Assembly: GCA_026724425.1 (NCBI GenBank)
Contig: JAIUCV010001275.1
Span: 62,001-126,000, forward strand
Direction of reading: 5' to 3'
From: Erythrophleum ivorense
Lineage: Eukaryota > Streptophyta > Magnoliopsida > Fabales > Fabaceae
DNA length: 64,000 bases
A model generated the notes under the pieces. The model was given only the letters and a program-made list of their open reading frames with translations. It was not told the origin of the DNA and searched no databases. The position numbers and the translations under genes are program-made. Within the stretch, counting starts at the first letter, position 1. Each line of letters starts with the position of its first letter. Below, one piece after another: positions 24,595-35,832 of this stretch.

Positions 24595-24950
24595 TATTAT
24601 TTTTGATAGTCTCAATACCTTATGTTGGTCACCCAATTCTTTTTATTTCTTTTTTGCTTTGTTTTTGTTTTTGTGTTGTTTAGCCCATATTTTTACCAAA
24701 AATAAAAAGTGAGACTAGATTAAGTTATCTGTGAGTAATATGAATTTAAATAGCTAAAGGATTAAGTTTATCAAGCTGCTCGTTTAATTTTACAATTTAT
24801 CAAGTTGCTCGTTTAATTTTACATCGATGATTTATGAAGGGACGAATAGAGATACATCTAAGAGACTAAATTTTAAACATTGAACGCATTAAACTTTGTT
24901 GACTAATTTTTTAATATAATTTTTTTCGATTGTTGAACAATAATAGGGTA

Positions 24951-26539
24951 ATTCATTAATATTCTAATGTTTGAGATTCTATTTAATTGATGATATTATT
25001 AATTAATAAAAATTTAGACGTCATCATCCAATGACGAATGTCACTGTTAACTGAGCTTCATGGAGACGCGTTATAAATATTGTAACTTTTTATAATAACA
25101 TTAATATGGGTAGGTCTTAACAGTTGATTTATTTAATTTTAATAACAATCTATTTTTAGAAAAGGCTTTTCGGTGCTTCTTGGGGCCTAAAAAGTTTTTT
25201 AAAAGAATAAATTATATATATATATATATAAATTTAAAACCTTCTTTTGGTAATGAATTAAAGTGGGCTCTCGTGCCAATAGCATACTTTCAAAATAAAA
25301 TTTAAATTAAAAGGAAGACTCAAAAATATTAGAAAGAAAAAGTACGTAACTCATCGTATAAATCATACTATTATATATATGTATGTGAAAAGAGTTATAT
25401 TAATCATAATTTATTAACCGTGTAATTTTTACCAAAATTAATATATATATATATATATATATAATAAAATATTTATAAGGTATAACTTGGCCAGTCTATT
25501 CTGATATAAAGTTCTTGTAGACTTTTTTAAAATTGATAACTGTGTAACATTATTTGAGAACAAAGCAATCATTACTCTAATGATTTGGTATGCTTAAAAG
25601 TTTTATAAACAAACCGACCAAAACCTCCCAATCATAGAGTACCTTACAGAATGGTATGGAACCCCAAAAAACAAAAAAGTAAAATTTAAAATAGAGATGA
25701 TAATTTTATATTCATAATCGGGTTTATAAAAAGGAAAGAAATGAAAATTATTTACTCGAAAAGCAAATATGTTCAATAAGATAATAGATTTGGAGTGGAA
25801 ATTTAAATTTAGAATAAAATATGATGATAAATCAAAGTCATAGAATTTAAAAGATATCAATGCCCGTTCAAGATTAAAATTTGATGTTTTTTTCTCCTGT
25901 ATTTTGTACTTTCCTTCTTCATTCACTTCTTTTATTTAAAAAATAAAAAAATTATTTCTTATTTTACTCCATCCTTTCTCATCAAAGAGTGATAATATTA
26001 TAAACTTAAAAAATATCATATATATCAATTATGATATAATAACTATTAAATATAAAATAATATTTTATTAAATAATTACTTAAAATATTAATTTATTTAA
26101 TAGTTAATAACTCTTTAAAAAGTTTATTTTTTTAAATTAATGATATAATTATAACAAATTTATTAAAATAAGTAAAATAGTATTTTATATTTAATAATAT
26201 TTAAAATAAATTACACCCATATTTTTTAAATTTTACTAAAATTATATCAACGTTTTTTAAAATAAAAATTTGTTTTATATTTTAATCTAATTTTAATTTT
26301 TTTCATTTAAATACTTTCTATCAATCTTTTTATATAATTTTTTATGGAGGATATTTTAACCAAAAATAAAGAATAGAATAAAATGTTATTTAAAAAATAA
26401 AAAATAAACTTAATAATATTAACAAATTTTCAAAAATATTTATATTATTTATTTTAATATTTTGTAAAAAATATAATATTTCCGAATCCCTAAAATCATC
26501 AATCTTCCTATCAATTCACGAATCACGAGTTACCTCACG
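24951..26539. other. AT-rich intergenic stretch
   Basis: No gene is visible; there are TA tracts near 25215 and 25440-25462. The minus-strand frame 25603-25926 is low in complexity and is not supported. Confidence 0.5.
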
Positions 26540-26720
26540 AGATCATCGTACAAATTGATGGGGATACGTGGCATGTTTTGATTGGCTGGTTGAAAGGAGG
26601 GGTCCGAATTCAAAGAAAGATAATGGCTGGAGTCAAAAAGGATGCACGTCACGGTGCACGCATTTGGAGATGCGGCAACTTGACTTTCTTTAATCAACCT
26701 ATTCAGACATAACAAAATTA
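26540..26720. promoter_or_regulatory. GC-richer promoter-like island
   Basis: This short block of normal GC sits in AT-rich surroundings. It has GATACGTGGCATG (G-box/ABRE core) at 26563-26575, an inverted CCAAT box (GATTGG) at 26580-26585, and CACGTCACGGTGCACG at about 26645-26660. No coding sequence follows within range. It may be a distal element of the beta-galactosidase gene 1.7 kb downstream or a relic. Confidence 0.3.
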
Positions 26721-28165
26721 AAATCAACTTTATTTTTTTAAAAAATAAAATTTCCATTCTGTATAATGTAATATAATCCATTAATATGCAGTCTCTTGGC
26801 TACGTAGGAAAAATCTAAATAATCTATTTTTTCGCCTAGAAGGTTAATTTGCATGTTCAATTTAATAATTATTTATATTTATATTATTATATTTTTTAAT
26901 TAAAATATAAAAAATATATTATTTTTTATTAAAATTTAATAAATATATAATTTTTGTAAATAATTATATAATTCTCTAATTAAATCATATACTTGTCATC
27001 ATTTTATTAGAGAATAATATATTTATTATATTTTAATTAAAAAATCAAACAATAAAAATAGAAATATTTGGTTTTAAGTTTAATCCTTGTTTAAACTTGT
27101 AAAAAGCAAGATGCTTTTAGAAATAATAAATTTTAAAATTCTGTTTCCTGAAATTTATTCATTTCTTGACATTTCGAATAATTTTAGAATGTCTTAAAAT
27201 TAAAATTTGAGAAAAAAATAGTATCAGATGCTATCTTCTAGAAATACAAAAAATTTCTCCGGGCAATTAAACACCAGAATTAGTTGACTCATTTTCTTTA
27301 TATTTTTAGTTTTTACTTTGATATATTCTTTAATTTTAATTATAAATATATAAAGAATAATGTTTGCCCCACTTTTTGGCTGATTGGTGCCTTAAAAGAA
27401 GAGCATTTTTGTTTTGGCCATACAAATAACAGTATTGGATTCAAATGAGATTAAAAATAAAGCATTTGAACAACATGTTGCACCTGCAGTGAAAGCTACC
27501 AAAAATTGGTGGCTATTTAAGGCACACAAACTCCATCTTGTCTTGGATTGCATACTCAGTCAGACAAGTTTTCTGTACAATATATACCTGCAATAATCAA
27601 TATTTATTTTATGTAATTAATCAGGTAACTTTCATATGCACAAAATAAATTTTAATTATTATATGTGCACAAAAACTTTTACATAATCATGTATAATAAT
27701 TAAGATTTATTCAACTACCCAAAAAAAATCACAATCTACATGTAAAAGATAAATCCTAATGTAGTTATAACATTGTGTTTAATTGGGGCTTTTCCTTTTT
27801 TCTTGATATAAAAAATAAATCCTGATAATTATATCTACATACATGAATTTTATACCCAAAAAAAAAATTACAAGAAAGAAATTAATCAAAACCAAAATCC
27901 ATTTTATTGAGGGTGAGGTTTAGTTCCAGCTCGATAATAATAACTAATAAGTGTGTGTTAAATATATAAGTTAACATTTCATAAATATAATCAACACACT
28001 TCTTAATTGTTTTTAGTCTACTTATGCATAGTTAAAAAAAAAACCAAAACCAAAAGTTAAAGAATTACTTTACCTAATTGATAACGACTTGTAAAATTGA
28101 GGGTCAGTTCATTTCCCTATATCAAAAAGAAGGACAATTGGCTCACACGCACATAATGCTTCCTT
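26721..28165. other. AT-rich region upstream of the beta-galactosidase gene
   Basis: No gene is visible. It probably includes the distal promoter of the gene that starts at 28393. Confidence 0.45.
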
Positions 28166-28170
28166 CAAAT

Positions 28171-28177
28171 TATATAT
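28171..28177 (+). promoter_or_regulatory. Candidate TATA box of the beta-galactosidase gene
   Basis: TATATAT lies 216 bases before the start codon and is followed by normal-GC, CT-rich sequence typical of a plant 5' leader. Transcription would begin near 28200 and give a leader of about 190 nt. Confidence 0.45.
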
Positions 28178-28392
28178 TTGGCTGTCCTCTAACTCAACGC
28201 CCGCCACTCTTACGCTCTCTAGTCGTTACCTCCCCTTTCAATCCCAAAAGAATCAGAACTCAGAAAAGGCATTGTACACACCAAAAAAAAAAAGAAGTTG
28301 TAACCCCCTTTGTCTCTTTGTTGAGTTTAGAATGTACAAAGGTGGGTGAGATAAAGGAGGAAAGGTCATTCCTTTGAGAAACCCAGAAGGTT

Positions 28393-31300
28393 ATGAATGC
28401 GAGAGATTTGATGGGGAGTTTACCCAGAGGAAAATTTGTTGTGCTATTGTTTTTTTGTTGTTGGGCTTTTGCTGTCACAGCCTCTGTGACTTACGATCAC
28501 AAAGCTATTCGTGTTGATGGGCAGAGAAGGATTTTGATCTCTGGGTCCATTCACTACCCAAGAAGCACACCTGAGGTGACTTTACTCTTGGCTTAGTTAG
28601 CCTCTAATTTTCTCACCCTTTCTCGTATTTCCTCATTGTTTCTGGGTGAATGCAGATGTGGCCTGACCTCATACAGAAGGCCAAAGAAGGAGGCTTAGAT
28701 GTTGTACAGACGTATGTGTTTTGGAATGGTCACGAGCCTTCTCCTGGAAAAGTAACACTGCAAAATCTTCCTTGAAATTTATCTCCTCTTCATTTTTAGT
28801 TTTTTTTTTCTTTTCTAATAATAAAAAATTTGAAAAGAAAACTCAGGAAATTTTTAATATAATTTTAAATTTCCAGTATTATTTCGAGGATAGGTTCGAC
28901 TTGGTAAAGTTCATCAAGCTGGTTCAGCAAGCTGGCCTTTACGTTCATCTCCGCATTGGTCCCTACGTTTGTGCTGAATGGAATTTTGGGTAATGATTAT
29001 CATAATTCAGATCTTTGCCTCGTGATTTTTATGGTAGACAAAGAAAATTATTATAGAAGATGAAAATAATCCTTGGAAAATACTTAAAAGGGTCATATGC
29101 TGTGTTTTAAATTCAGGGGATTTCCTGTTTGGCTGAAGTTTGTTCCGGGTATTGCTTTCAGAACGGACAATGAGCCTTTCAAGGTTAGATTTTTTCAAGC
29201 TGGGTCATCATTATTTATCTATTTTTTATTCTTTAATTGTAGAAAATGATAATTCTTCTAAGCCATCGTCGTAATTTTGATGTCATTAAGGCCGCAATGC
29301 AAAACTTTACTCAGAAGATTGTCAGCATGATGAAGGAAGAGAAGTTGTTTCAAACTCAGGGAGGCCCAATAATTTTGTCTCAGGTATGGAAATCAAATTT
29401 AAATAAATTTTTATTAAAATAAGTCTTTTTTTTCCCCCACTTTTTTTCTAATTTGGCGCCGATTGAAAGTCGGAATTCAAATTTAAATCCTTCAATTCCA
29501 GAGAATACTCCCGTAAAGCTTATTTGTGATAAATTCTTAATTTATTAAAGATGAACTTTCGCTGTTGAATTTGACAGATAGAGAACGAATTTGGACCCGT
29601 AGAGTGGGAAATTGGTGCTCCTGGAAAAGCTTACACGCAATGGGCTGCTCAAATGGCTGTAAGTCTTGACACTGGTGTGCCCTGGGTTATGTGCAAGCAA
29701 GAAGATGCTCCTGATCCAGTGGTAAACTAAAGCTACCTTTTTTCCCTCTTGAAACGTTTTTCTTTTCTCTTGAAGCTGTCTTTTTCTACAAAATAATGAT
29801 CTTTTTCTTTCATTAAATTTATGTGACCCATATATCTTGGTGGGGTTTTCACTTTGAATGTGCGTTGCTTAATTAGGTGGGTTAGTTGCTTCTACTGTTT
29901 GATATTTTTCTGTTCACCGTTGCGCTTTTTTTTTTTTTTGGTTTTTGTGTTCTTTATTTACTTTTAATTGCAAGAGGGTACATCGTAGCTGAGCAGTTTT
30001 AACTTCTCCACTTTTCTTCTGGTTCTCGGCTCTTGTATAATTGCAGCCATGGGAGGATTGATTTGCAATTCAACATTTTCTAGGGGGTCTAATTTGAGAC
30101 TAGACTTAGGTAAAGTGCCCTAAGTGCTTACTATTAGGTTTTCTAATATAAATATGACATTTAGAGGAACTTTTTTTTAAAGACTCAATCTTGTAGTGTT
30201 AAATTGAAAAAAATATCCACTTTTCATTTTTCATTAGAGGCTATAAAAGCAAGCACCTAAAATTTTACTTAGGTTTTGTCCAATAATTTATGCCTTTATA
30301 AGCTAATTGTTTAGTTTCAAACTTTCTCAGCTTGATGTATTGTGGACAGAAGATTCTACTCCCTTCTTACATGTTTCTCTTTCTGAACACTGTGTGATAG
30401 ATTGACACCTGCAATGCGTATTACTGTGAAAACTTCACTCCCAACAAGAACTACAAACCCAAAATGTGGACGGAGAACTGGACTGGCTGGTAACTCATGC
30501 AAATGTTACCGTAAAGGTGAAAAATAATTTATCTGGATCCACTATTTAGTCTAAATTTCTTGTATAGGTACACTGATTTTGGTGGAGCAGTCCCACGTAG
30601 ACCAGCAGAAGACCTGGCATTTTCAGTTGCTAGATTCATACAGAACGGTGGCTCATTTGTTAACTACTATATGGTGGGTTGGTTGTCCCTTTGCTATTAA
30701 TATCCATTGTGAATATTATACCCCTTCTATATACTAATATAATTCATGTAATCACGTTGTAGAAAGTGTGACTTAAGTTTAATATCTCATTTTTTGTTCA
30801 GTACCATGGAGGAACAAACTTTGGTCGGACATCTGGTGGCCGCTTCATCGCCACAAGCTATGACTATGATGCTCCTATTGATGAATATGGTATTCGTATG
30901 ATGTTTAAATTGTATGCATGCTTTGGATGATGACAATTATACTCATTTAGAGCTCTTTATCACCACAAGCTATGACTTGGTATTTGTTTTGAGTAATGTT
31001 TGGGAAAAGATATACATCTTTTGCTGCAAATTGCACATATTCAATTTTAACATCATGCAGGCAAAGCAGATATATTTTCATGTTAATCAGGAGCTTGTTC
31101 CACTATATCAGGACTTCTGAATGAACCAAAATGGGGGCATTTGAGAGATTTGCATAAGGCGATAAAGCTATGTGAGCCAGTTTTAGTGTCTGTAGATCCC
31201 GTGGTGACAACGCTTGGAACTAACCTGGAGGTGAAGTACTTCTGCTGATTAAAACCAGCAAAGCTGCCTTGTGTATGGAAAATTAATTTCTTTTTCTTCT

Positions 31301-34300
31301 TTAATATTATCTTAGGCCCATGTGTTCAAGACAGAGTCTGGTGCTTGTGCTGCATTTCTTGCAAATTATGACACCAAATCTTCCACAGAAGTTACATTTG
31401 GAAATGGTCAATATGACTTACCACCTTGGTCTATCAGCATTCTCCCTGACTGCAAAACTGCAGTTTTCAACACTGCAAGGGTAAGACAAGACTGCTAGCC
31501 ATGTTCAAAACTTTTCACTTTTCTGATTTCATTTGATTACGGAATTCATGGCTAAATTATGTATCCAGAAATGACTAGATCACTCATATATTTCTCACAG
31601 AAACTAGACAGTTCCATACTTGTGCTGTTCCTCAAGGACAGACACATTATATAGACAGTGTTTTGCGCAGAAATCCTTTGCCTTTGCTATATTGAGATAT
31701 TTTCAAGGGTGAACGTTGATGTCTGTTTGCCAATTTCGTGCAGCTTGGTGCCCAGAGCTCCCAGATGAAGATGACACCATTAGATGATGCATTCACTTGG
31801 CAGTCATACAATGAAGAACCTGCATCGTCCAGTGAAGATGATTCCTTTACAGCATATGCACTCCGAGAGCAGATTAATGTCACCTGGGATTCTTCAGATT
31901 ATTTGTGGTATATGACAGAGTGAGTATCTTTTAATTGATCAGTCCTTGCCTTCTAAAATCCAAATAATTGGAATATTCATCCTCTTACTGCTTAAGTCCT
32001 CTCTCCATCGATGATATCTTGGTCAGTGTCAATATTGATCCTGATGAAGCTTTTATAAAGAATGGACAATCTCCCATCCTCACTGTAATGTCAGCAGGCC
32101 ATGCTCTACATGTTTTCATTAATGGCCAACTTTCAGGTAATAAATTGGTATATAACGGTTTTTAATTAGTATTTTGCTTTGATAAACTTTAATACTTAAC
32201 TATCTGTATGAACGAAGGAACTGTGTACGGGAGTTTGGAGAATCCTAAGTTAACATTTAGTGACAATGTGAAGCTCTGGGTTGGCAATAACAAGATCTCT
32301 TTACTTAGCGTTGCCGTGGGTCTTCCGGTTGGTTCTCTCACCTTTCTGATCTTTTTGTTTTCTGTATTAATTTTTCTGATTTATTCTAATTTTATATTCA
32401 AATAAAACCAGAATGTTGGTGTGCACTTTGAGACATGGAATGCTGGGGTGTTAGGCCCAGTCACACTGAAGGGTCTAAATGAGGGGACCAGAGACCTGTC
32501 TCAACAGAAATGGTCTTACAAGGTTTGTTATCTATAATTTTTGTTCAACGACAGCAGCAAAAGTTTTATTATATAATTCATAAATGAAAATTGTTCTTGA
32601 TGAAATTTGCGTGTGCGGGTACCGAGAAAAAGTTTAAGCATTAATAGTTCCCTTGCCTCTGGTGCAAACTTTTCCAAAAGAAGGTAAAGAAGAGATTTTT
32701 TTTTCTTAAATCATCATTATTATTTTGTTATATATGTAGTTTAGCTAGTAAAGTGGAAGTTGCAACAGTAGAGAATTTACCTTGTGGCGTGTTGTTGAGC
32801 AGATTGGTCTGAAAGGTGAAGCCTTGAACCTTCATACTGTAAGTGGGAGTACTTCTGTTGAATGGGCACAAGGATCCTTATTGGCTAAAAAACAACCCTT
32901 GACATGGTACAAGGTAAAATTTTCTGTTACAAAATGCTGCATGTCTTTTTCTGTTACAGATGATCACCAGCATCTACATGTATCCTTAGTAGTTTTATAC
33001 TTTGCTGTTATCAGACAACCTTTAGTACACCAGCAGGCAATGATCCATTGGCTTTAGATATGAGTAGCATGGGAAAGGGTCAAGTGTGGATAAATGGTCA
33101 GAGCATTGGACGCCATTGGCCTGGATATATAGCACGTGGTAGTTGTAGTGATTGTAGTTATGCTGGAATCTACACTGAAAATAAATGTCGGACAAATTGT
33201 GGAGAACCCTCCCAGAGATGGTAAGTATTCATACAACTTATTTTACTACAGTATATGGTCTAACTTTCAATATAAGCTTTAGATATTATGATAAAGCTAT
33301 TCAAGGACCTTCACTTAGCTTAAACTTTTGAGTTAAAGTGATCTTGACATAATATCAGAACCTCTATGACTACATAGTCAATAGTTGGACCTTTGCTGCC
33401 CCTCTTCTTAATTAAATGAAATTTCAGCACGAGTTAGTTGGCTTGTCCTTTCTCTACACTTTAAATGCAAAGAGCTTTTGTGTAAAAGGACATGTTGGAG
33501 ATTATAATAAATATATTCATAAACATTGGCTTAATAATTTAAACTTTTGAGTTGAAGCAATCCTTGACAATAATGACAAGATTTTATCATCATTTTCAGG
33601 TATCATGTTCCTCGATCATGGCTGAACCCAAGTGAGAATTTTTTGGTTGTGTTTGAAGAATTGGGCGGTGACTCTACTGGGATTTCTTTGGTGAAAAGAA
33701 CCACAGCAAGTGTGTGTGCTGATATATATGAAGGGCAGCCAACACTAAAGAATTGGCACATGTTAAACTCTGGAAAAATTAATAGACCCAAAGCTCATTT
33801 GTGGTGTCCACCAGGGCAAAAAATCTCCCAGATTAAATTTGCTAGCTATGGACAGCCACAGGGGATGTGTGGAAACTTTCGAGAGGGGAGCTGTCACGCC
33901 CACAGGTCATATGATGCTGCTAAAAGGGTAATCCAACTTTTAGACTTCTGTTTCCTATAAGTTTCCTTCATATTAGTTAATTGCTCCATTCCAACATGCA
34001 GTCCTAGCAAACCGGCAGCTAGAGCTCTTAAGGTTGACTTTAGTATGGAGATTTCGTCAAATTTTCCAGCAAACCAAACTTTCAAAACTAAATACCGTAT
34101 TTGGCGTAAGTTTTTTAATATAGTTTCCTGGGATTCTTAGTCTCCCTTAGCATTTAGTTTTCCACAAAAGTTGGGCAACTTGATCCCAAATACATCCATG
34201 GGATTTAGTTTTCTCATCTTATCTTCGTCTAATATTTATTCCAGACACATTTTTTATGGATTGCTGGGGTGTTTAATTCTTAGGATTGAATTGCATGAGC

Positions 34301-35028
34301 AAATAGTTCCTTGGGGTAAATTTCAAATCTTTACGCCAAATATCCCCTAGAGATATCTACATCTATTTCAGGAATAGTTTCACTCAGTTCTTTTATAGAA
34401 TTCCTTGTTATGTTGTTATGCATCTATCTGTATCTCTTGTTACTTTTTGGTGTGGTTTGATGCCTTTGAATTTATAAAGGTTGATATTGGTGGTAATGGT
34501 TGTGTTGTATAAAATTGAAAATATAAGAAAAGAAAAAACAAAAGTTGAAATAATATAGTTATAAAAGAGGAAAAAAAGGAAAGGCTTGGAGAAGTGCAAG
34601 ACTGTGTAAAAGTCCTAACAAGAAAGGGAAAAGTGGCTTGATTGTCAAGTTTTGAGATTGGTGTAAAAAGGGTTTGTTGTCAGGTTCTTCACTAATATTT
34701 TGACGTGTGGATATTTTTTTGAACTTAACAGCATACCATTGACTCCATAAGGAAAAGCTCTTACACTTGTCATAAGAATCAAAGAACTTCACACTAAACA
34801 CTTAAAATGACTGTATCTAACTTTCGTGGAAGAAAATTTGCTGACATCATATTTTGCCTTCTTATCGACCTCGCGCCTTTTTGGCAGAACTGCATTGGCA
34901 AGCAATCTTGCTTGGTTACTGTAGCACCTGAAGTTTTTGGGGGAGACCCATGCCCAGGAAATGCAAAGAAGTTCTCAGTTGAGGCCTTGTGCAGCCAAAG
35001 ATCCTACAATGCATCAATATACCAATAA
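28393..35028 (+). CDS. BGAL: Beta-galactosidase, GH35, BGAL1-like, with C-terminal lectin domain (19 exons, 851 aa)
   Basis: Exons: 28393-28575, 28656-28751, 28877-28989, 29117-29183, 29291-29383, 29578-29721, 30401-30489, 30568-30673, 30802-30889, 31112-31230, 31316-31480, 31744-31919, 32027-32136, 32218-32327, 32412-32522, 32803-32913, 33015-33220, 33600-33927, 34888-35028. All introns are GT..AG and phases join cleanly. The protein removes terminal beta-galactosyl residues from cell-wall pectic or xyloglucan side chains in the apoplast. Residues 1-31 are a signal peptide with a hydrophobic core at 16-30. The family signature GGPIILSQIENEF is at 177-189, with proton donor Glu188; the usual final Tyr is Phe here. 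The nucleophile Glu257 lies in W-T-E-N-W. YHGGTNFGR and SYDYDAP follow. Residues about 764-847 form a Cys-rich SUEL-type galactose-binding lectin domain. Length and exon number match the BGAL1/BGAL3 group; BGAL1 resemblance is strongest from memory. No break was seen. Confidence 0.95.
30954..30978 (+). repeat. Short copy of exon 9 sequence inside intron 9
   Basis: The intron carries TTTATCACCACAAGCTATGAC, which matches TTCATCGCCACAAGCTATGAC of the preceding exon (about 30845-30865) with two differences. It seems to be a local partial exon duplication of roughly 21-25 bp, about 110 bp downstream. It lacks splice sites and is not needed for the reading frame. Confidence 0.55.
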
Positions 35029-35563
35029 AATACGGTGCAAATATCCATAGGTTCAGTATAAACAGTACTTTTAAGTCCAACTCAATACTCCATCTCTTCT
35101 GTTAGTTGACACATACACTCTCACCACCTGGCCAAAGGTAGATGTAGATAAGAGAAATTTGGTTGCAAAGATGCTGTGTACATTGACAATATACTCTGCT
35201 TAATTATATATTGCTCCATACGCTACTGGGCTTGTAACAATGAAGACTTCAGCTTTACACATTGCTGTGATAGGAATGTAATAGGAGAGTCCATTGTATT
35301 GGAAAGCAATCTTTCTTTTTTCTGTCAGAATTGTTATGTATGCACAAGTTGGAAGTAGTAAATTGGTGCTTCCACGTGGCATCTGGAATATTGATCCGAA
35401 GTGCATTCTTTCAGTTTCTTGATTGTTGTACTTAGTGAAAGATTTTGAAAGAGCAGAGAGCAAAAATTTCTGACTTTCCTCCCTCCCCCAACTTAGTTAC
35501 TAGTATAGCAAGTGTTCAAGAATAAATTGTTATTGCAAAATTAGAATTCTAATGAGTTCCAAA
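35029..35563 (+). other. Beta-galactosidase 3' region
   Basis: Normal-GC sequence after the stop holds AATAAA-type signals right at the stop (35024-35029) and again near 35521. The 3' UTR probably ends within this interval. Confidence 0.5.
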
Positions 35564-35832
35564 GGAGATGTTTGGTCCTCTGTTATCTCACATTCCTTGT
35601 TATCTTAGATATCATAGGAAAGGATACTAAGATAATAAATACTATGGTATTTAAAATTCTTAAATCTGGTATAATAATTAGAAAGTTATTAAAGATAGGA
35701 TATAATTAATAATTAATTAAGTTAATCAAAATTAAAGGGAAGTAAAGTGAGATCCCATATTTTTTTGGATATTCACCTAAAACTGTCTTTTATGCGCCTT
35801 GGCATCTAAATAATGGTGTACCAAATGCCTCC
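35564..35832. mobile_element. Tourist/Harbinger-like MITE, 269 bp
   Basis: The left end is GGAGATGTTTGGTCC; the right end read inversely is GGAGGCATTTGGTAC. The interior is AT-rich. Flanks are AAA on the left and TAA on the right, compatible with a decayed TAA duplication. It lies about 540 bp behind the beta-galactosidase stop codon. Confidence 0.6.

Larger units (their letters stand above)
23570..24950. repeat. Third, diverged partial copy of the duplicated unit
   Basis: Segments match units 1 and 2 in the same order. They are GAGAAAAAGCCAATTTGAATGAC (23610 region), AATGATGGGTCAAGCCCAAAAC (about 23950), the ACACGAGAATAAATA and ATATATAAAAATTGC stretch (24030-24090), GGAATGGAATTTAAA (24140s), the last part of the LINE relic (24270-24320), and GTGAGTAATATGAATTTAAAT (24732). 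The hAT tail and most of the LINE relic are absent. Divergence is visibly higher than between units 1 and 2. Confidence 0.65.

Noticed and set aside
25603..25926. 107-codon minus-strand frame
   Set aside because: It is Phe/Ile/Lys-rich and AT-driven with no motif; no support as a gene.
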